DNA from: Verrucomicrobiaceae bacterium
Lineage (GTDB): Bacteria; Verrucomicrobiota; Verrucomicrobiia; Verrucomicrobiales; Verrucomicrobiaceae
Length of the DNA stretch: 47,535 bases
Reading direction: 5' to 3'
Assembly: GCA_027484445.1 (NCBI GenBank)
Contig: JAIXSY010000004.1
Coordinates: 1-47,535 of the forward strand
The position numbers and the translations under genes are program-made. The notes beneath the pieces were generated by a model. It saw nothing but the letters and a program-made list of their open reading frames with translations, was not told the origin of the DNA and searched no databases. How positions within the stretch are numbered: position 1 is the first letter of the stretch; each line of letters opens with the position of its first letter. Shown piece by piece: positions 11,701 to 18,681 of the stretch.

Positions 11701-12153
11701 AATCGTGCCTGTGCGTGAATCCGTGGTTGTGATGGTATTTCCAGATCCTGGATAACTGACCTGGCGGTCAGTGAACCCGAAGGTGTAGTTGGGCTGCATG
11801 ATGTTCGTGCCTGCAATCAGCGTGAACGGATAAGTTTGCGAGCCGGTGCTGCTCGGTGTGATCGTGGCACCCACGCCGCGAAGAATGAAGTTGCCAGCGC
11901 TGACACGCTCAAAGATCAAGGGGGTCACTCGCCCATCAAAAACCTCGTCGTTGAAAAAAGAGAAACTCTGAGCGGGGCCAGAGAGCCCTCCAGCTTCCGA
12001 AAAAATATAAACCTGAGAGCCAGAACCATCATTGTATTCGCGGTTTTGGAGAGGTGTTCCAAAGGTACCTTGGGCACGCAGCGATATCTGCAGGCTGCAC
12101 AGCCAAGTGAACATGGTCAGAGCACAAAAGGCAAACGGGCGGATTTTCATCAT
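2749..12153 (-). CDS. Giant exported multidomain surface protein (cadherin-like, beta-strand repeats, HYDIN-like, Calx-beta)
   Basis: The 3134-residue protein starts at MMKIRPFAFCALTMFTW, a signal peptide; an in-frame upstream extension to 12273 has no signal character. Approximate domains: 1-200 beta-rich head; 200-600 four ~100-residue cadherin-like repeats (TLSPSSIAENN..., VTITNVNE); 600-700 a Cadherin_5/VCBS-like unit; 700-1020 autotransporter-associated beta-strand repeats (GTGTLNLN, GSGPVTLGG); 1025-1365 propeller-like repeats with PAIA...YxRA; 1381-1470 a Lys/Arg-rich block; 1608-2090 HYDIN/ASH-like repeats (SNDPDE...FxxxLxGxG); 2095-2285 more cadherin-like units; 2411-2531 Calx-beta; 2640-2730 an InlB B-repeat-like unit (FSHW); then a ~400-residue C-terminal domain. 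No autotransporter barrel, PEP-CTERM, LPXTG or clear type IX signal is visible, so the route to the surface is unknown. An adhesion or matrix role is inferred from the domains. Confidence 0.9.
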   Translation of the reverse strand: MMKIRPFAFCALTMFTWLCSLQISLRAQGTFGTPLQNREYNDGSGSQVYIFSEAGGLSGPAQSFSFFNDEVFDGRVTPLIFERVSAGNFILRGVGATITPSSTGSQTYPFTLIAGTNIMQPNYTFGFTDRQVSYPGSGNTITTTDSRTGTIDWDYAGPTQWMFTPSLTFEISLGQSFQVGGLLFASETRSYSAQFTVAAPNQAPTNITLNPGSLPENSPSGSSVGTLTATDPDASQTHSFSLVAGGTDNSSFSISGSTLFLNLVPNFEAKSSYSVRVRANDGNGGLYDKDLTVTITNVNEPPTDITLSSSSIAENNAANATVGTLGATGDPDAGATHTFSLVSGAGSADNSSFTISGTSLRLIPSADFETKSSYSLRVQASDGLGGTFAKALTVTITNVNEATTDLTLSPSSIAENNLANATVGTLTAVGDPDAGATHTFSLVSGAGSTDNSSFSILGSALRLTPSANFEFKSSYSLRVQADDGLGGIFAKALTVTITNVNEPPTDLSLSSSTITENNAVNATVGTLNALGDPDVGASYSFALVSGAGGTDNASFNIDGNNLRLSVSTDFETKGSYSLRVRTTDQGGLFFEKSFTITVLNANDLPVAIANAFATPTNVSRTIDVADLIANDRDQDNDVLTVTSVQNATQGASISLTAGVITYTPAAAFTGSATFNYTLSDGVGGVATGIVNMTVNATEPVVLNNSTMTITQPTTISNPVTLSGDGGITTNQPVTLSGPVTVSGTPVIQTNTTVTINGPIEGSGELEKTGTGTLNLNSPSTFTGGFKATQGVVGIGDDQALGSGPVTLGGADLNAIGETRVLANPVTITNDTVVTGAGIGLSGPVSLSGSKSLQTDGNLDIDGSIQSSSGGNVQITKLGTGDLILAGNNTFQGGVDVKQGTLAIAGDSSAGTGPVTLSGGTLEAIGDRQLNNPIEIKADSVVKGDTLQLNGPVEVSGSKTLTTEADVVISGTVSTSTPEVVTKLTKEGEGTLTLSSDAKNNLDIEINDGAFENKGVSYGSIEVVSEAPEVVRKEGQYASQAIVEGFPAVSYYDEANGDLKYMRAASADGASFQAAITVDSAGEVGIYTSLFVINGNPAIAYWTKNGDQLKYARALDIWGTRWGTPVVVYTGKGEFTSMVQVNGNPAIAFKSTSNNDLLYIRALNANGSSWGTAVTVSSLGDVGSFPSMIVVDRCPAIACLNLTNRTLFYRRANNATGTAWGTPETFSRAVNALGALSLNLIQQRPAIAFVGLAPSSPRQNKQTSLLYIRAVDRPGSEWPYQPEVIDDKCHLNAYVSMSVVGGVPAVSYYSDSTSLNYAWSRDNQGTSWPSSRRELVQRVSTPNSFISLKPLLGEYAGLAFYDGKSDDIEYKSFLPEETETFFTSKSRIKSRAGRKSKPSAREKSKKAGKSKNKRGIYKGKNAKGKKSLSRAKGGNAKSTKAGRTKKQSRKGGFKSPKMIGKKSAGLRGSSISKNGCSPGMSEEAEDLIWEDGVTIVWDINDANGLPGLNWDYYKVGEDFEIIATADDPLYLEIESLLPDNSPGNLANFSPYVARSWKLVSAGNIIGFHPSKFVITANRFSNDLRGGSFSIAQSGTDLNLVYTPASTLVPDITLLQAGSVISSGGALNFGSIPPSGQTTLTFTLRNDGVGPLSSIRIGDAVPVTSNALISLDVPEVYELAPGGTLTFDVTLSNSELNTDGLVASFAISSDDPDEGVIEVFVSGNSATIPKPEIAVTKTAGSINLPSGNLTPVDFGVIPTGQTVVMDFTLINQGLANLSNLDFIVDGPSSIDFQIRENNLTDLEGETSTTFKVEFEPSAAGVRTATLYIRSNDADESPFVIHLRGVGDAMPEIVIAANGQELVAGSATPVVYGSQAVNAYRDIVFNISNVGALDLTGLSAQIMGSNLSQFSLQTILPATTLAPADGVSLVVRYSPTTATSHQAVLRVTSNDLDESPFDILLSGVGVVAPEFELSDASSTVLENGALFDLGEVTTGTVVSRTFTIRNLGSALLNGVNLALFGAASGDYTLTSLSSPPPISGPTGARTFSITFSPSALGSRNALLNITSNDPDEGDFTLFLTGTGAQPTTALSDLLLSSSTINENHGPGTIIGTLGAVGGNPNRTLSYSLVAGAGDTHNSFFSLDETNLILNENPDFELRSSYSIRIQVRDSAGGVFAKAFTISVVNLNDEPSGLLLSSAAIFENNLPGATVGSFSVFDQDVGQSHVLSLVPGLGDEDNASFSISGNNLNLNDSAVFASKSIYFIRVRATDNGPDALFQEQSFVISIVQNTPRPVLSVSGNGRAILNNDVSPTSLDGTHFGSIVQSAVAVRTFTLANTGALSLSLSATPRVEITGTHSGDFRVVTMPPSSLAALSGSATLQILFQPLAAGTRNAIVSILSNDPFRPDYRFAIQGVATPAPGGTIGFSSEAYDVTQGASKVVMTLVRTGGTAATSVRLTTQDGSAVVQRLTYQPAVSGTHYQAQNVVVNFALNEMAKTVTIPLISQTGVQPNRRFFATLSDVPAGTSLSSTLSTGIVRILAWARPTVSLTTPAATATTVSSISPYAISGQAVDVGRAGITRVTVALNSAAPVEATLGTVSGITRPWSLSITPQVGLNTLEVIAYDGNGIPSLATTRSFTFTQRYRLAAGLGSTGGVTARSTPASSTLLLTTSGSLRTYGVLPNTVVTVTATPAAGQVFSHWSSLPDGASAIASSFTYTMPAANVASTVTAAFVANPFQPAAGQGNVFYGLVRPEVGNLPALDRVGWITGTLTPTTGAFSGRLLYNGTTTSFAAIFMGNGSSVFNVAGQMRSTLTLANGDVLSLSFASGQIGAQVQRAGSVWSRGSLERIAYTATNPIPDALMNRSNAASTLISGFYSLALPAQAQPIARDRTTYPQGDGFGTISLARAGTFTATGILADGTGWTASGGLVSGQQASFFAQLLTHGMAARGGTLTGTFSGTLRFDATQADSDLTGDDLLWTRAAVTELPGTSAAAQATQLYTAGWPNGIIVDGVGALYNSSRTLQSILGLSTSAANVGNSELVMSDGKLTSPVLVSALRIVDNLIARIPATNSTFTLTASASLGTMSGSFTPNWTSPSTVKPTFRGILLEKGNAKGGYGFFRSNRLSDVNPEVGRVLLGAP

Positions 12154-12578
12154 AAAACGGGAGAAGCTAGGAGGTGAGATCGGCTCAGGACAAAATTCAG
12201 GCCGCTCGGTCTTGAATGGAAGAGGCAGAACAGGAAGCCAATTGGTTACGTGATGTCCAGCCCCAAGGATCAACGCAGAGTCTTGCGTGACGATGCCAAA
12301 ACCATGAAAATTTCCGAAGTTCAGAGAGTGTATGATTCATCATCGAAAGGCACTTCCAAGAGATCAAAATGCCTAGATGGCGTTTTTTCCCTAGAGCAGG
12401 AAGCGTTAAGCTGGTTTCAGGCTCAAGGACAGTGAGCAATTGTCAGGTTTGCGCAAGAATCAGGACTCTTACTTTCAAAAGTGAGAATCTATCATCTCTG
12501 CCCCATGATCTTGGATTCACCGGATACGGAATGTTTTTGCCTCTAGGGCCATGAAAATCGTTTGAGATTTGACCCTGC
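12154..12578. other. Gene-free divergent promoter region
   Basis: This 425-bp stretch separates the divergent giant-protein and VOC-lipoprotein genes and must carry both promoters. Only short, low-quality frames are present. I see no convincing -35/-10 pair, hairpin or RNA gene. Confidence 0.5.
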
Positions 12579-13043
12579 ATGCCACGCTCGTTGATTATGA
12601 TTTTTCGCCTATTGGCATTCTGCCTAGCCTTGCTGGCGGTCAGTTGCGTGAGCTCAAAAACCTCTCCTTCGCGCTTACCGAGGGTGGTCTATTTTGAGAT
12701 TCCTGTGAGGGATCTGAACCGTGCGATTGCGTTTTACTCGAAGACCTTGGGGGTGACGCTGGAAAGGCAGACCATCGACGGGCACGCGATGGCTCTTTTT
12801 CCTGACGATGGCATGAGTGAGGGTGCCACTGGCGCACTGGCCCACGGAGAGAGTTATGAGCCCTCGCTGAACGGAACTCGCGTTTACTTTGCCACCCCGG
12901 ACTTGGACGCCACGCTGCGGCGTGCTCTGCAGGCTGGAGGCCGCTTGCTGTATCCCAAAACTGACCTCGGCAGCCTCGGCTACGTGGCAGAAGTGGAAGA
13001 CTCTGAGGGAAATCGCATCGCCCTGCACATGAAGAAGCCCTGA
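12579..13043 (+). CDS. VOC (glyoxalase/bleomycin-resistance) family lipoprotein
   Basis: The 154-residue product opens with a lipoprotein signal: hydrophobic IFRLLAFCLALLAVSC, with the lipobox cysteine at residue 23. The rest is a single vicinal-oxygen-chelate module with two beta-alpha-beta-beta-beta units: VVYFEIPVRDLNRAIAFYSK at the start and VYFATPDLDATLRRALQAGG in the second half, ending VAEVEDSEGNRIALH. Closest in look to small YraH-type VOC proteins. A lipid-anchored VOC protein is uncommon, because most are cytosolic. Start: ATG 12579 is used; ATG 12597 (MIFRLL) is equally possible and keeps the lipobox. It converges on trpD with 8 bp between the stops. Substrate unknown. Confidence 0.82.
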   Translation: MPRSLIMIFRLLAFCLALLAVSCVSSKTSPSRLPRVVYFEIPVRDLNRAIAFYSKTLGVTLERQTIDGHAMALFPDDGMSEGATGALAHGESYEPSLNGTRVYFATPDLDATLRRALQAGGRLLYPKTDLGSLGYVAEVEDSEGNRIALHMKKP

Positions 13044-13051
13044 CGGGATGT

Positions 13052-14089
13052 TTAGCACCAGTCGCGCAGAGCTACCATCTTGGCATGAGCGGCTCCTCGG
13101 TCGAGGGTCTTTTCGGCGAGTTCTCGACCTTCGCTGAGGGTGGAGGCGAGGCCCGTGATGACAAAACCTGCGGCTGCATTCAGGACGGCAATGTCTCGAC
13201 GAGGGCCACGATCTCGACCGCCGAGAATGTCTTCAATGAGAGCCGCGTTGTGAGCAGCATCGCCACCGACTAGATCTTGAAGCTGAGCCGGGGCAAAGCC
13301 CAGTTCCGCAGGATCTAGCATGGCACTTTCCAAGCTATCTCCAATGACTTTGCAAATCTGGTTCGGACCAAGCGTGGAGAGCTCATCCATGCCCCCCCCT
13401 TTTTTGACGGTGCCATGAACAACCCAGGCGGCTCGCCGACCCAAAGTGCGCAGGATTTCTCCAAAGGTGCGGGTCAGGGAAGGCTCGAAAACCCCGAGAA
13501 GCTGATAGTCGGGGCGCGCGGGATTCAGCAGAGGGCCGATGAGGTTAAAGAGGCTGCGCTGACCTTCTGCAGCTAGGATTTTTCGAGCTTCCACCACCGC
13601 TTTGAAGGCAGGATGATAAAGCGGAGCAAAGAAGAATCCAAGTCCCAAGGTCTGGATGCCCTGCGCGACCCTTTCGACGGGAAGATCGATGCGGATGCCG
13701 AGCGCCTCCAACACATCGGCCCCGCCTGCTTTGCTAGTCACCCCACGGTTGCCATGCTTGGTGACACAGACCCCCCCGGCAGCCAGGATAAACATGGCCG
13801 TGGTGGAGACATTGAAAAGATGCAACTGATCGCCCCCGGTGCCAACGACATCCAGCGAGGGACCAGGCAGGCTCAGCCGGTCGAGCCCTGGATCAACCGC
13901 AAGCGTCAAAAAATGCTGCACAAAGGCAGCGATTTCCTCTGGCGTCTCACCTTTGCGGGCCAGAGCACGCAAAAAGGCTGCCTTGGTCTCGGACGACTCC
14001 TCCGCATCCACTAGAAAGGCAGCCGCCTCCTTGATTTCACGTTCCTGGAGTGGGTGGCCTTCTTGGAGAGAGCGGATGAGGGGCTGCAT
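13052..14089 (-). CDS. trpD: Anthranilate phosphoribosyltransferase
   Basis: TrpD joins anthranilate to phosphoribosyl pyrophosphate, the second step of tryptophan synthesis, in the cytosol. The 345-residue length is normal. Family motifs are present in order: DVVGTGGD (PRPP/Mg binding), NVSTTAMF, VTKHGNRGVTSKAGGADVLEALG, SLFNLIGPLLNPA and GGGMDELS. The N-terminal helical domain begins MQPLIRSLQEGHPL. No other trp gene is nearby, so the pathway genes are scattered here, as in many Verrucomicrobia. The gene is divergent from the dab operon. Confidence 0.97.
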   Translation of the reverse strand: MQPLIRSLQEGHPLQEREIKEAAAFLVDAEESSETKAAFLRALARKGETPEEIAAFVQHFLTLAVDPGLDRLSLPGPSLDVVGTGGDQLHLFNVSTTAMFILAAGGVCVTKHGNRGVTSKAGGADVLEALGIRIDLPVERVAQGIQTLGLGFFFAPLYHPAFKAVVEARKILAAEGQRSLFNLIGPLLNPARPDYQLLGVFEPSLTRTFGEILRTLGRRAAWVVHGTVKKGGGMDELSTLGPNQICKVIGDSLESAMLDPAELGFAPAQLQDLVGGDAAHNAALIEDILGGRDRGPRRDIAVLNAAAGFVITGLASTLSEGRELAEKTLDRGAAHAKMVALRDWC

Positions 14090-14229
14090 GGGAGTGGGAG
14101 GCTAATTTTGGCGGGGATGCCGCACTTTGGCAATGCTCAGCGTCCAAACATGCGGTCACGACCCCATTTTCCGAGCTTCAGCGATTGCGGGTGAGACGGA
14201 TTTCCCTTTTGTGGGAAAAGCTGGCCAGA

Positions 14230-14263
14230 GGGGCATGGGTAGGCATTTGAAGAGAAATGCCCC
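14230..14263. other. Two mutually exclusive hairpins in the trpD-dabA intergenic region
   Basis: GGGGCAT (14230-14236) can pair with ATGCCCC (14257-14263). Alternatively GGCATTT (14242-14248) can pair with AAATGCC (14255-14261). Both use the same right-hand arm, so only one can form. The segment lies 141 bp upstream of trpD and 70 bp upstream of dabA. No leader peptide with tryptophan codons and no T-run were seen, so a switch is only a possibility. Confidence 0.3.
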
Positions 14264-14333
14264 GGACAGCAGGAGCCCAATACCCCCCAAGGAAGGGATG
14301 GTTTCCCGACCTGACAGAAGACTAGGATGAAGC

Positions 14334-17267
14334 ATGAGCACACCTTCCCCTTCGCACTCCTGCACCTGCCACGGCCACGGGGACACTTTGACCGATGAAG
14401 TCAGCCGCTTGCGGGATCACGTCGAGCACGCCAGCCACTTTCTTCCCGCTCAGGGGCCGATGGGCGTCTTCGTGCACCACAACACATTGCACGCGTTTCA
14501 GCATCAGCGTTTCGAACAGGCTGTGCTTGAGGCAGGACGCCTCTTTGGGGCGGAGCCTTATCTTTCGGAGCAAACTTACCAGGAGGAGCGCGCGCGAGGC
14601 CGTATTTTGGACGCCGATGTGGATGCTGTGCTGGACCGCGAACCTGACGCTGAGATCATTCCTGGAAAACTGACGCGTCGGCAGCTGCGACGGGCTCTCT
14701 TGATCCCCGGTGTGCGACGCGTGAACGGCCGAAACATCGCTTGGCATGTCGAGGAGGGCGATCTGCTGGACCGCTTCCGCCCAGATTTGGACGCGACGGC
14801 AGCACGGGCTCTGGCCTCAGATTCACCGACTGCCCTTTGGCGCGTTTGCTTGCAGCGGCTGCGTCCAGCAGAGGCCCCAGCCCCATCGGCTCCGCGTCGG
14901 CCCCACGAGGCGCTGATGGCTGCGCGCGGGGTGGATTTGGATAGCATTGTGCATCCTCCGCTCATTCGACTCGTCGGCGCTTACTTAGACCAAGGCGTGG
15001 CCTACTGGCCGATGCCACTGCGGGAAGAGGGGCTACTGAAAGCCTCCCGCAAGATCATGGCGCAGCCGCTTTCGGTCTATCGGGCACATCTTTCGAAGAT
15101 CGGCGATGAATTCCGTGCGCAAGCAGTGCAGGACATGGACGGCGAAAAGACCGTGCTAGCCATGCTGAAGCGTCTCGGCGTTCCTGAGGCGGAGTGGGAG
15201 GAATACCTGACTGCTGAGCTGACGGCGCTGCCAGGCTGGGCAGGCATGGTGCGAATGCTGGAGGTCGAGCCCAATCTAGCTCCGCATGATCGCGTGCATT
15301 GCTCGCTGATGGAGTTCCTGGCACTGCGACTGACCTACACCGTCGTGGCGCTGGAAAACCTCCTGGGAGATGCCAAGTCCTGGCGCTCCATGCCTGCCCG
15401 AGCGGTCACGCACGATCCTCTGGCCCATCAGGCGAGACTTTACGATGCTGCGCAGTTGCTAGGCCTGAGCAGTGCGGTGCTGCGTGAACTGCCCCTATCA
15501 CAGTTTGAAGCTCTTTGCCATGAGCTGGAGGCCTGCCACGAGTTCGAGCGCCGCCGTCTGCTGCACCTCGCCTACGAGCGCCGGCACGAGCGCCAGATCC
15601 TCATTCCCCTGGCCCGCCACCGCGCGCTTCCACGCATGGAGCCAGAGACCGAACGTCTCGCTGCCCAGACCATTTTTTGCATTGATGAGCGCGAGGAATC
15701 CATCCGCCGTGCGCTGGAGGAGGTCGATCCTGCCATCGAGACGCATGGCGCAGCTGGCTTCTTCGGCGTGGCCATTGACTACGCTGGCATCGACGACGCA
15801 GGCGGCGTTTCGCTTTGCCCCGTGGTGGTCAAACCTGCCCACACCGTGCGCGAGGTGCCGGTGGAGGATTCCTCACGCGTGGATCGCCGACGCCAGAGCC
15901 TGCGGCGAGCTTGGGCAAAAGTCGTGCGCAACAGCTTCATCTCCACCCGCACGCTGGTTCGTGGTTCCCTCAGCACCGCTTTTTTTGGCTTCCTCACGCT
16001 CTTCCCCATGGCCCTGCGATTGCTGAGCCCCCTGGCTTATGCGCGGCTGATGAAGCGCCTGAATGCCATCTTTCTCCCCGAACCCCGAACGGAGTTGGCC
16101 TTCATGCGAGATGACGATGCCTCGCGCGATGCCACCACAGGGCTCATGCAGGGCTTTAGCGTGCAGGAAATGGCAGACCGCATCGCGAACGTGCTCGGTC
16201 CGATCGGCTTGAAGAAAGCTCATGCACGCCTCGTGGTTGTCATCGGCCATGGCAGCACCAGCCTAAACAATCCCTACGAATCCGCCTACTGCTGCGGGGC
16301 CTGCGGAGGCCGGTCAGGAGCCCCCAACGCGCGGCTGTTTGCCCTCATGGCCAACCGCCCCGCTGTGCGGGAAGAGCTGCGTGTGCGCAAAGGCATCTTG
16401 ATTCCCGAAGACACTTGGTTCCTGGGGGCCTACCACGACACCTGCAATGACAACATCGACTACTTCGATGTCGATCTGATGCCCGAAAGTCACCACGGCG
16501 ACCTAGCGCGCGTGCAGCAATCGCTGGATGCCGCCCGCACCCTCAGTGCGCATGAGCGCACGCGCCGCTTTGCCAGTGCGAGCCCCAGCTTTACCCCCGA
16601 AGAAGGACTGCGCCATGTGCAAGAACGCGCGGAAAATCTCGGCGAACCCAGACCCGAGTATGGGCACTGCACCAACGCCGTAGCCTTTGTGGGACGGCGC
16701 GAGACCACACGCGGCCTCTTCTTTGACCGGCGCGCTTTCCTGGTCGGCTACGATGCTACCCAGGACCCAGAGGACAAGGCGCTGGCCGCCGTGCTGGGTG
16801 CCGTGATTCCTGTCTGCGGCGGCATTAGCCTGGAGTATTACTTTTCCACCGTGGACAATGAAGCCTATGGCAGCGGCACAAAGCTGCCTCATAACATCAC
16901 CGGCCTGATCGGCGTGATGAATGGCTACCAAGGCGACCTGCGCACAGGCCTGCCACTGCAAACGGTGGAAATCCACGAACCCGTGCGCATCTTGTTCATC
17001 GTGGAAACCACGCCGGAGCGCGTCTTGCGTGTCATCCACGCGAATGCCCTGCTGACGGAATTTCTGGAACAAGGCTGGATTCGCCTCGCAGTCATGGACC
17101 CCGCGCAGGGCAACATCCAGGTCTATCGCGGCCAGGGCTGCTTTGAACCTCTGGTAGGCGATGAAGAGCCGCTGCCTGTCGCCCCCAACTCGAAGGCCTA
17201 TTACTCGGGAAAAATGGAGCACCTGCCCGTGGCCCGAATCGATCCGCAGTTCAGCCGTGCGGCCTGA
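14334..17267 (+). CDS. dabA: DabA, beta-carbonic-anhydrase-like subunit of the DAB inorganic-carbon transporter (DUF2309/UPF0753)
   Basis: DabA is the large cytosolic-face subunit of DAB complexes, which couple the cation gradient to accumulation of bicarbonate. The 977-residue sequence shows the family N-terminus (LPAQGPMGVFVHHNTLHAFQH), the middle motif QTIFCIDEREESIRRALEE, and GHGSTSLNNPYESAYCCGACGG. By spacing, the zinc-site residues known from the family (Cys, Asp, His, Cys) correspond to C449, D451, H639 and C654, so the active site looks intact. An AGGA lies just upstream of ATG 14334. The gene is the first of three on one strand, with 27 bp to dabB. The local neighbourhood has no carboxysome or RuBisCO genes, so the role is probably supply of bicarbonate for anaplerotic carboxylations, or pH/CO2 homeostasis, rather than autotrophy. 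Confidence 0.93.
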   Translation: MSTPSPSHSCTCHGHGDTLTDEVSRLRDHVEHASHFLPAQGPMGVFVHHNTLHAFQHQRFEQAVLEAGRLFGAEPYLSEQTYQEERARGRILDADVDAVLDREPDAEIIPGKLTRRQLRRALLIPGVRRVNGRNIAWHVEEGDLLDRFRPDLDATAARALASDSPTALWRVCLQRLRPAEAPAPSAPRRPHEALMAARGVDLDSIVHPPLIRLVGAYLDQGVAYWPMPLREEGLLKASRKIMAQPLSVYRAHLSKIGDEFRAQAVQDMDGEKTVLAMLKRLGVPEAEWEEYLTAELTALPGWAGMVRMLEVEPNLAPHDRVHCSLMEFLALRLTYTVVALENLLGDAKSWRSMPARAVTHDPLAHQARLYDAAQLLGLSSAVLRELPLSQFEALCHELEACHEFERRRLLHLAYERRHERQILIPLARHRALPRMEPETERLAAQTIFCIDEREESIRRALEEVDPAIETHGAAGFFGVAIDYAGIDDAGGVSLCPVVVKPAHTVREVPVEDSSRVDRRRQSLRRAWAKVVRNSFISTRTLVRGSLSTAFFGFLTLFPMALRLLSPLAYARLMKRLNAIFLPEPRTELAFMRDDDASRDATTGLMQGFSVQEMADRIANVLGPIGLKKAHARLVVVIGHGSTSLNNPYESAYCCGACGGRSGAPNARLFALMANRPAVREELRVRKGILIPEDTWFLGAYHDTCNDNIDYFDVDLMPESHHGDLARVQQSLDAARTLSAHERTRRFASASPSFTPEEGLRHVQERAENLGEPRPEYGHCTNAVAFVGRRETTRGLFFDRRAFLVGYDATQDPEDKALAAVLGAVIPVCGGISLEYYFSTVDNEAYGSGTKLPHNITGLIGVMNGYQGDLRTGLPLQTVEIHEPVRILFIVETTPERVLRVIHANALLTEFLEQGWIRLAVMDPAQGNIQVYRGQGCFEPLVGDEEPLPVAPNSKAYYSGKMEHLPVARIDPQFSRAA

Positions 17268-17294
17268 ACCCCTTGTTTTCCGATTTCACGTTTT

Positions 17295-18668
17295 ATGCAA
17301 AGTCACACTCTCCTCCTCGCTCTCGTCACCTTGCCGGGTGCGGTTTTTCTTACGCTCGGCCTGAGCTGGCTGCTGGGTGCTCAGCCCTCCGAGAAGCTCA
17401 TTTCTCGGATCACCAAGCTGACCTACGCGGCCCTCGCCTGCATCGTGGCCACGTTGGGCTGGCAAATGTTCACGCAGGAGCTGTCGCGTGTGCAGGTCAC
17501 GCTAGGCGCTTGGTTCCACGTGGGTGACTACACCTTTCCTCTGTCCTTCATGGTGGATCGTCTGTCCCTGCCCATCGTGGGGGTCACGGTCATCTTGGTC
17601 GGTTTGGTCGGGGCCTTTTCCGTCAGCTACCTGCACCGTGACCCCGGCTTTCTGCGCTTTTTCCTGCTGCTGCATCTGTTCGCCTTTGGCGCACTGCTGG
17701 TCTTTTGCTCGGATTCGCTGGATCTGCTGATCGGCGGCTGGGAGATCGTGGGCATCACCTCGGTGCTGCTCATCAGCTTTTTCCAATATCGACCTGAACC
17801 CGTGCGGAATGCGCTGCGCGTCTTCGGCACCTATCGCATCGCGGATCTTTTCATGCTTGTGGCCGTGTTTCTGGCTCACCACGAGTTTCACACCGCTTCG
17901 TGGAATGGCCTCTTCAGCGGAGAATGGCCTAGCCATGTCACGCATCTGAGTGGCACAGGGGCAAGCATCATAGCCGTGCTGCTGGTCTTTGCCGCCAGTG
18001 GGAAGTCGGCCCAGGGACCGTTTTGCGGATGGCTGGCGCGTGCCATGGAAGGCCCGACGCCCTCCAGCGCTATTTTTTACGGTGCCATCTCCGTTCACGC
18101 GGGACCTTACCTGCTGCTGCGCATTGAACCGCTGATCCGCACCTCCGCCATCGCCACAGGCCTGGTCATTTTCATCGGCATCACCACGGCCATGCTCAGC
18201 ACGATGATTCACCGTACCTGCGCCGATGCGAAGACCTCTCTGGCCTATGCCTCGCAGACCCAGCTCGGCATTATTTTTGCCGAAATCGGACTCGGCTGGA
18301 CCACGCTGGCGCTCATTCACATCATCGGTCATGCAGCCGTGCGCACGATGCAGATCCTGCGCACGCCCTCCATGCTGCGGGACTACCACCGCATCCACGC
18401 AGCGGCAGGTGGCCAGCTCGACCCAACGGGTGAGCACTATGAATCCCTGCTGCCCAAGTCCGTGCAAATCGCGCTCTACCGGATCGCACTCGGGCGCGGC
18501 TTTTACGATGCGTTGGTGGATCGCTTCCTCATCGCGCCGGCACGGGCCTTGGCACGACTGCTGGCACGGCTGGAACCTAGCTGGGTAAAACCGAGCACCA
18601 CGCCGAGTCGGCAACCCGCAGAAACGCCAGGTGCTCTGACGCAGATCCTGACCCAACCAAAAGCCTGA
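17295..18668 (+). CDS. dabB: DabB, NuoL/MrpA-like cation-conducting membrane subunit
   Basis: This 457-residue polytopic membrane protein belongs to the proton-conducting (PF00361-type) family. It has the two hallmarks of antiporter-like subunits: GGWEIVG with the TM5 glutamate (E150) and GKSAQGPFCGWLARAMEGPTPSSA with the TM7 lysine (K237). DabB binds DabA and supplies the ion path that drives carbon uptake. Start ATG 17295 gives a hydrophobic first helix. The C-terminal ~70 residues (after ALGRGFYDALVDRFLIAPARALARLLARLEPSW) form a short tail instead of NuoL's long lateral helix. It follows dabA by 27 bp and precedes a related membrane gene by 13 bp. Confidence 0.92.
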   Translation: MQSHTLLLALVTLPGAVFLTLGLSWLLGAQPSEKLISRITKLTYAALACIVATLGWQMFTQELSRVQVTLGAWFHVGDYTFPLSFMVDRLSLPIVGVTVILVGLVGAFSVSYLHRDPGFLRFFLLLHLFAFGALLVFCSDSLDLLIGGWEIVGITSVLLISFFQYRPEPVRNALRVFGTYRIADLFMLVAVFLAHHEFHTASWNGLFSGEWPSHVTHLSGTGASIIAVLLVFAASGKSAQGPFCGWLARAMEGPTPSSAIFYGAISVHAGPYLLLRIEPLIRTSAIATGLVIFIGITTAMLSTMIHRTCADAKTSLAYASQTQLGIIFAEIGLGWTTLALIHIIGHAAVRTMQILRTPSMLRDYHRIHAAAGGQLDPTGEHYESLLPKSVQIALYRIALGRGFYDALVDRFLIAPARALARLLARLEPSWVKPSTTPSRQPAETPGALTQILTQPKA

Positions 18669-18681
18669 TCCCACGCCTGCC

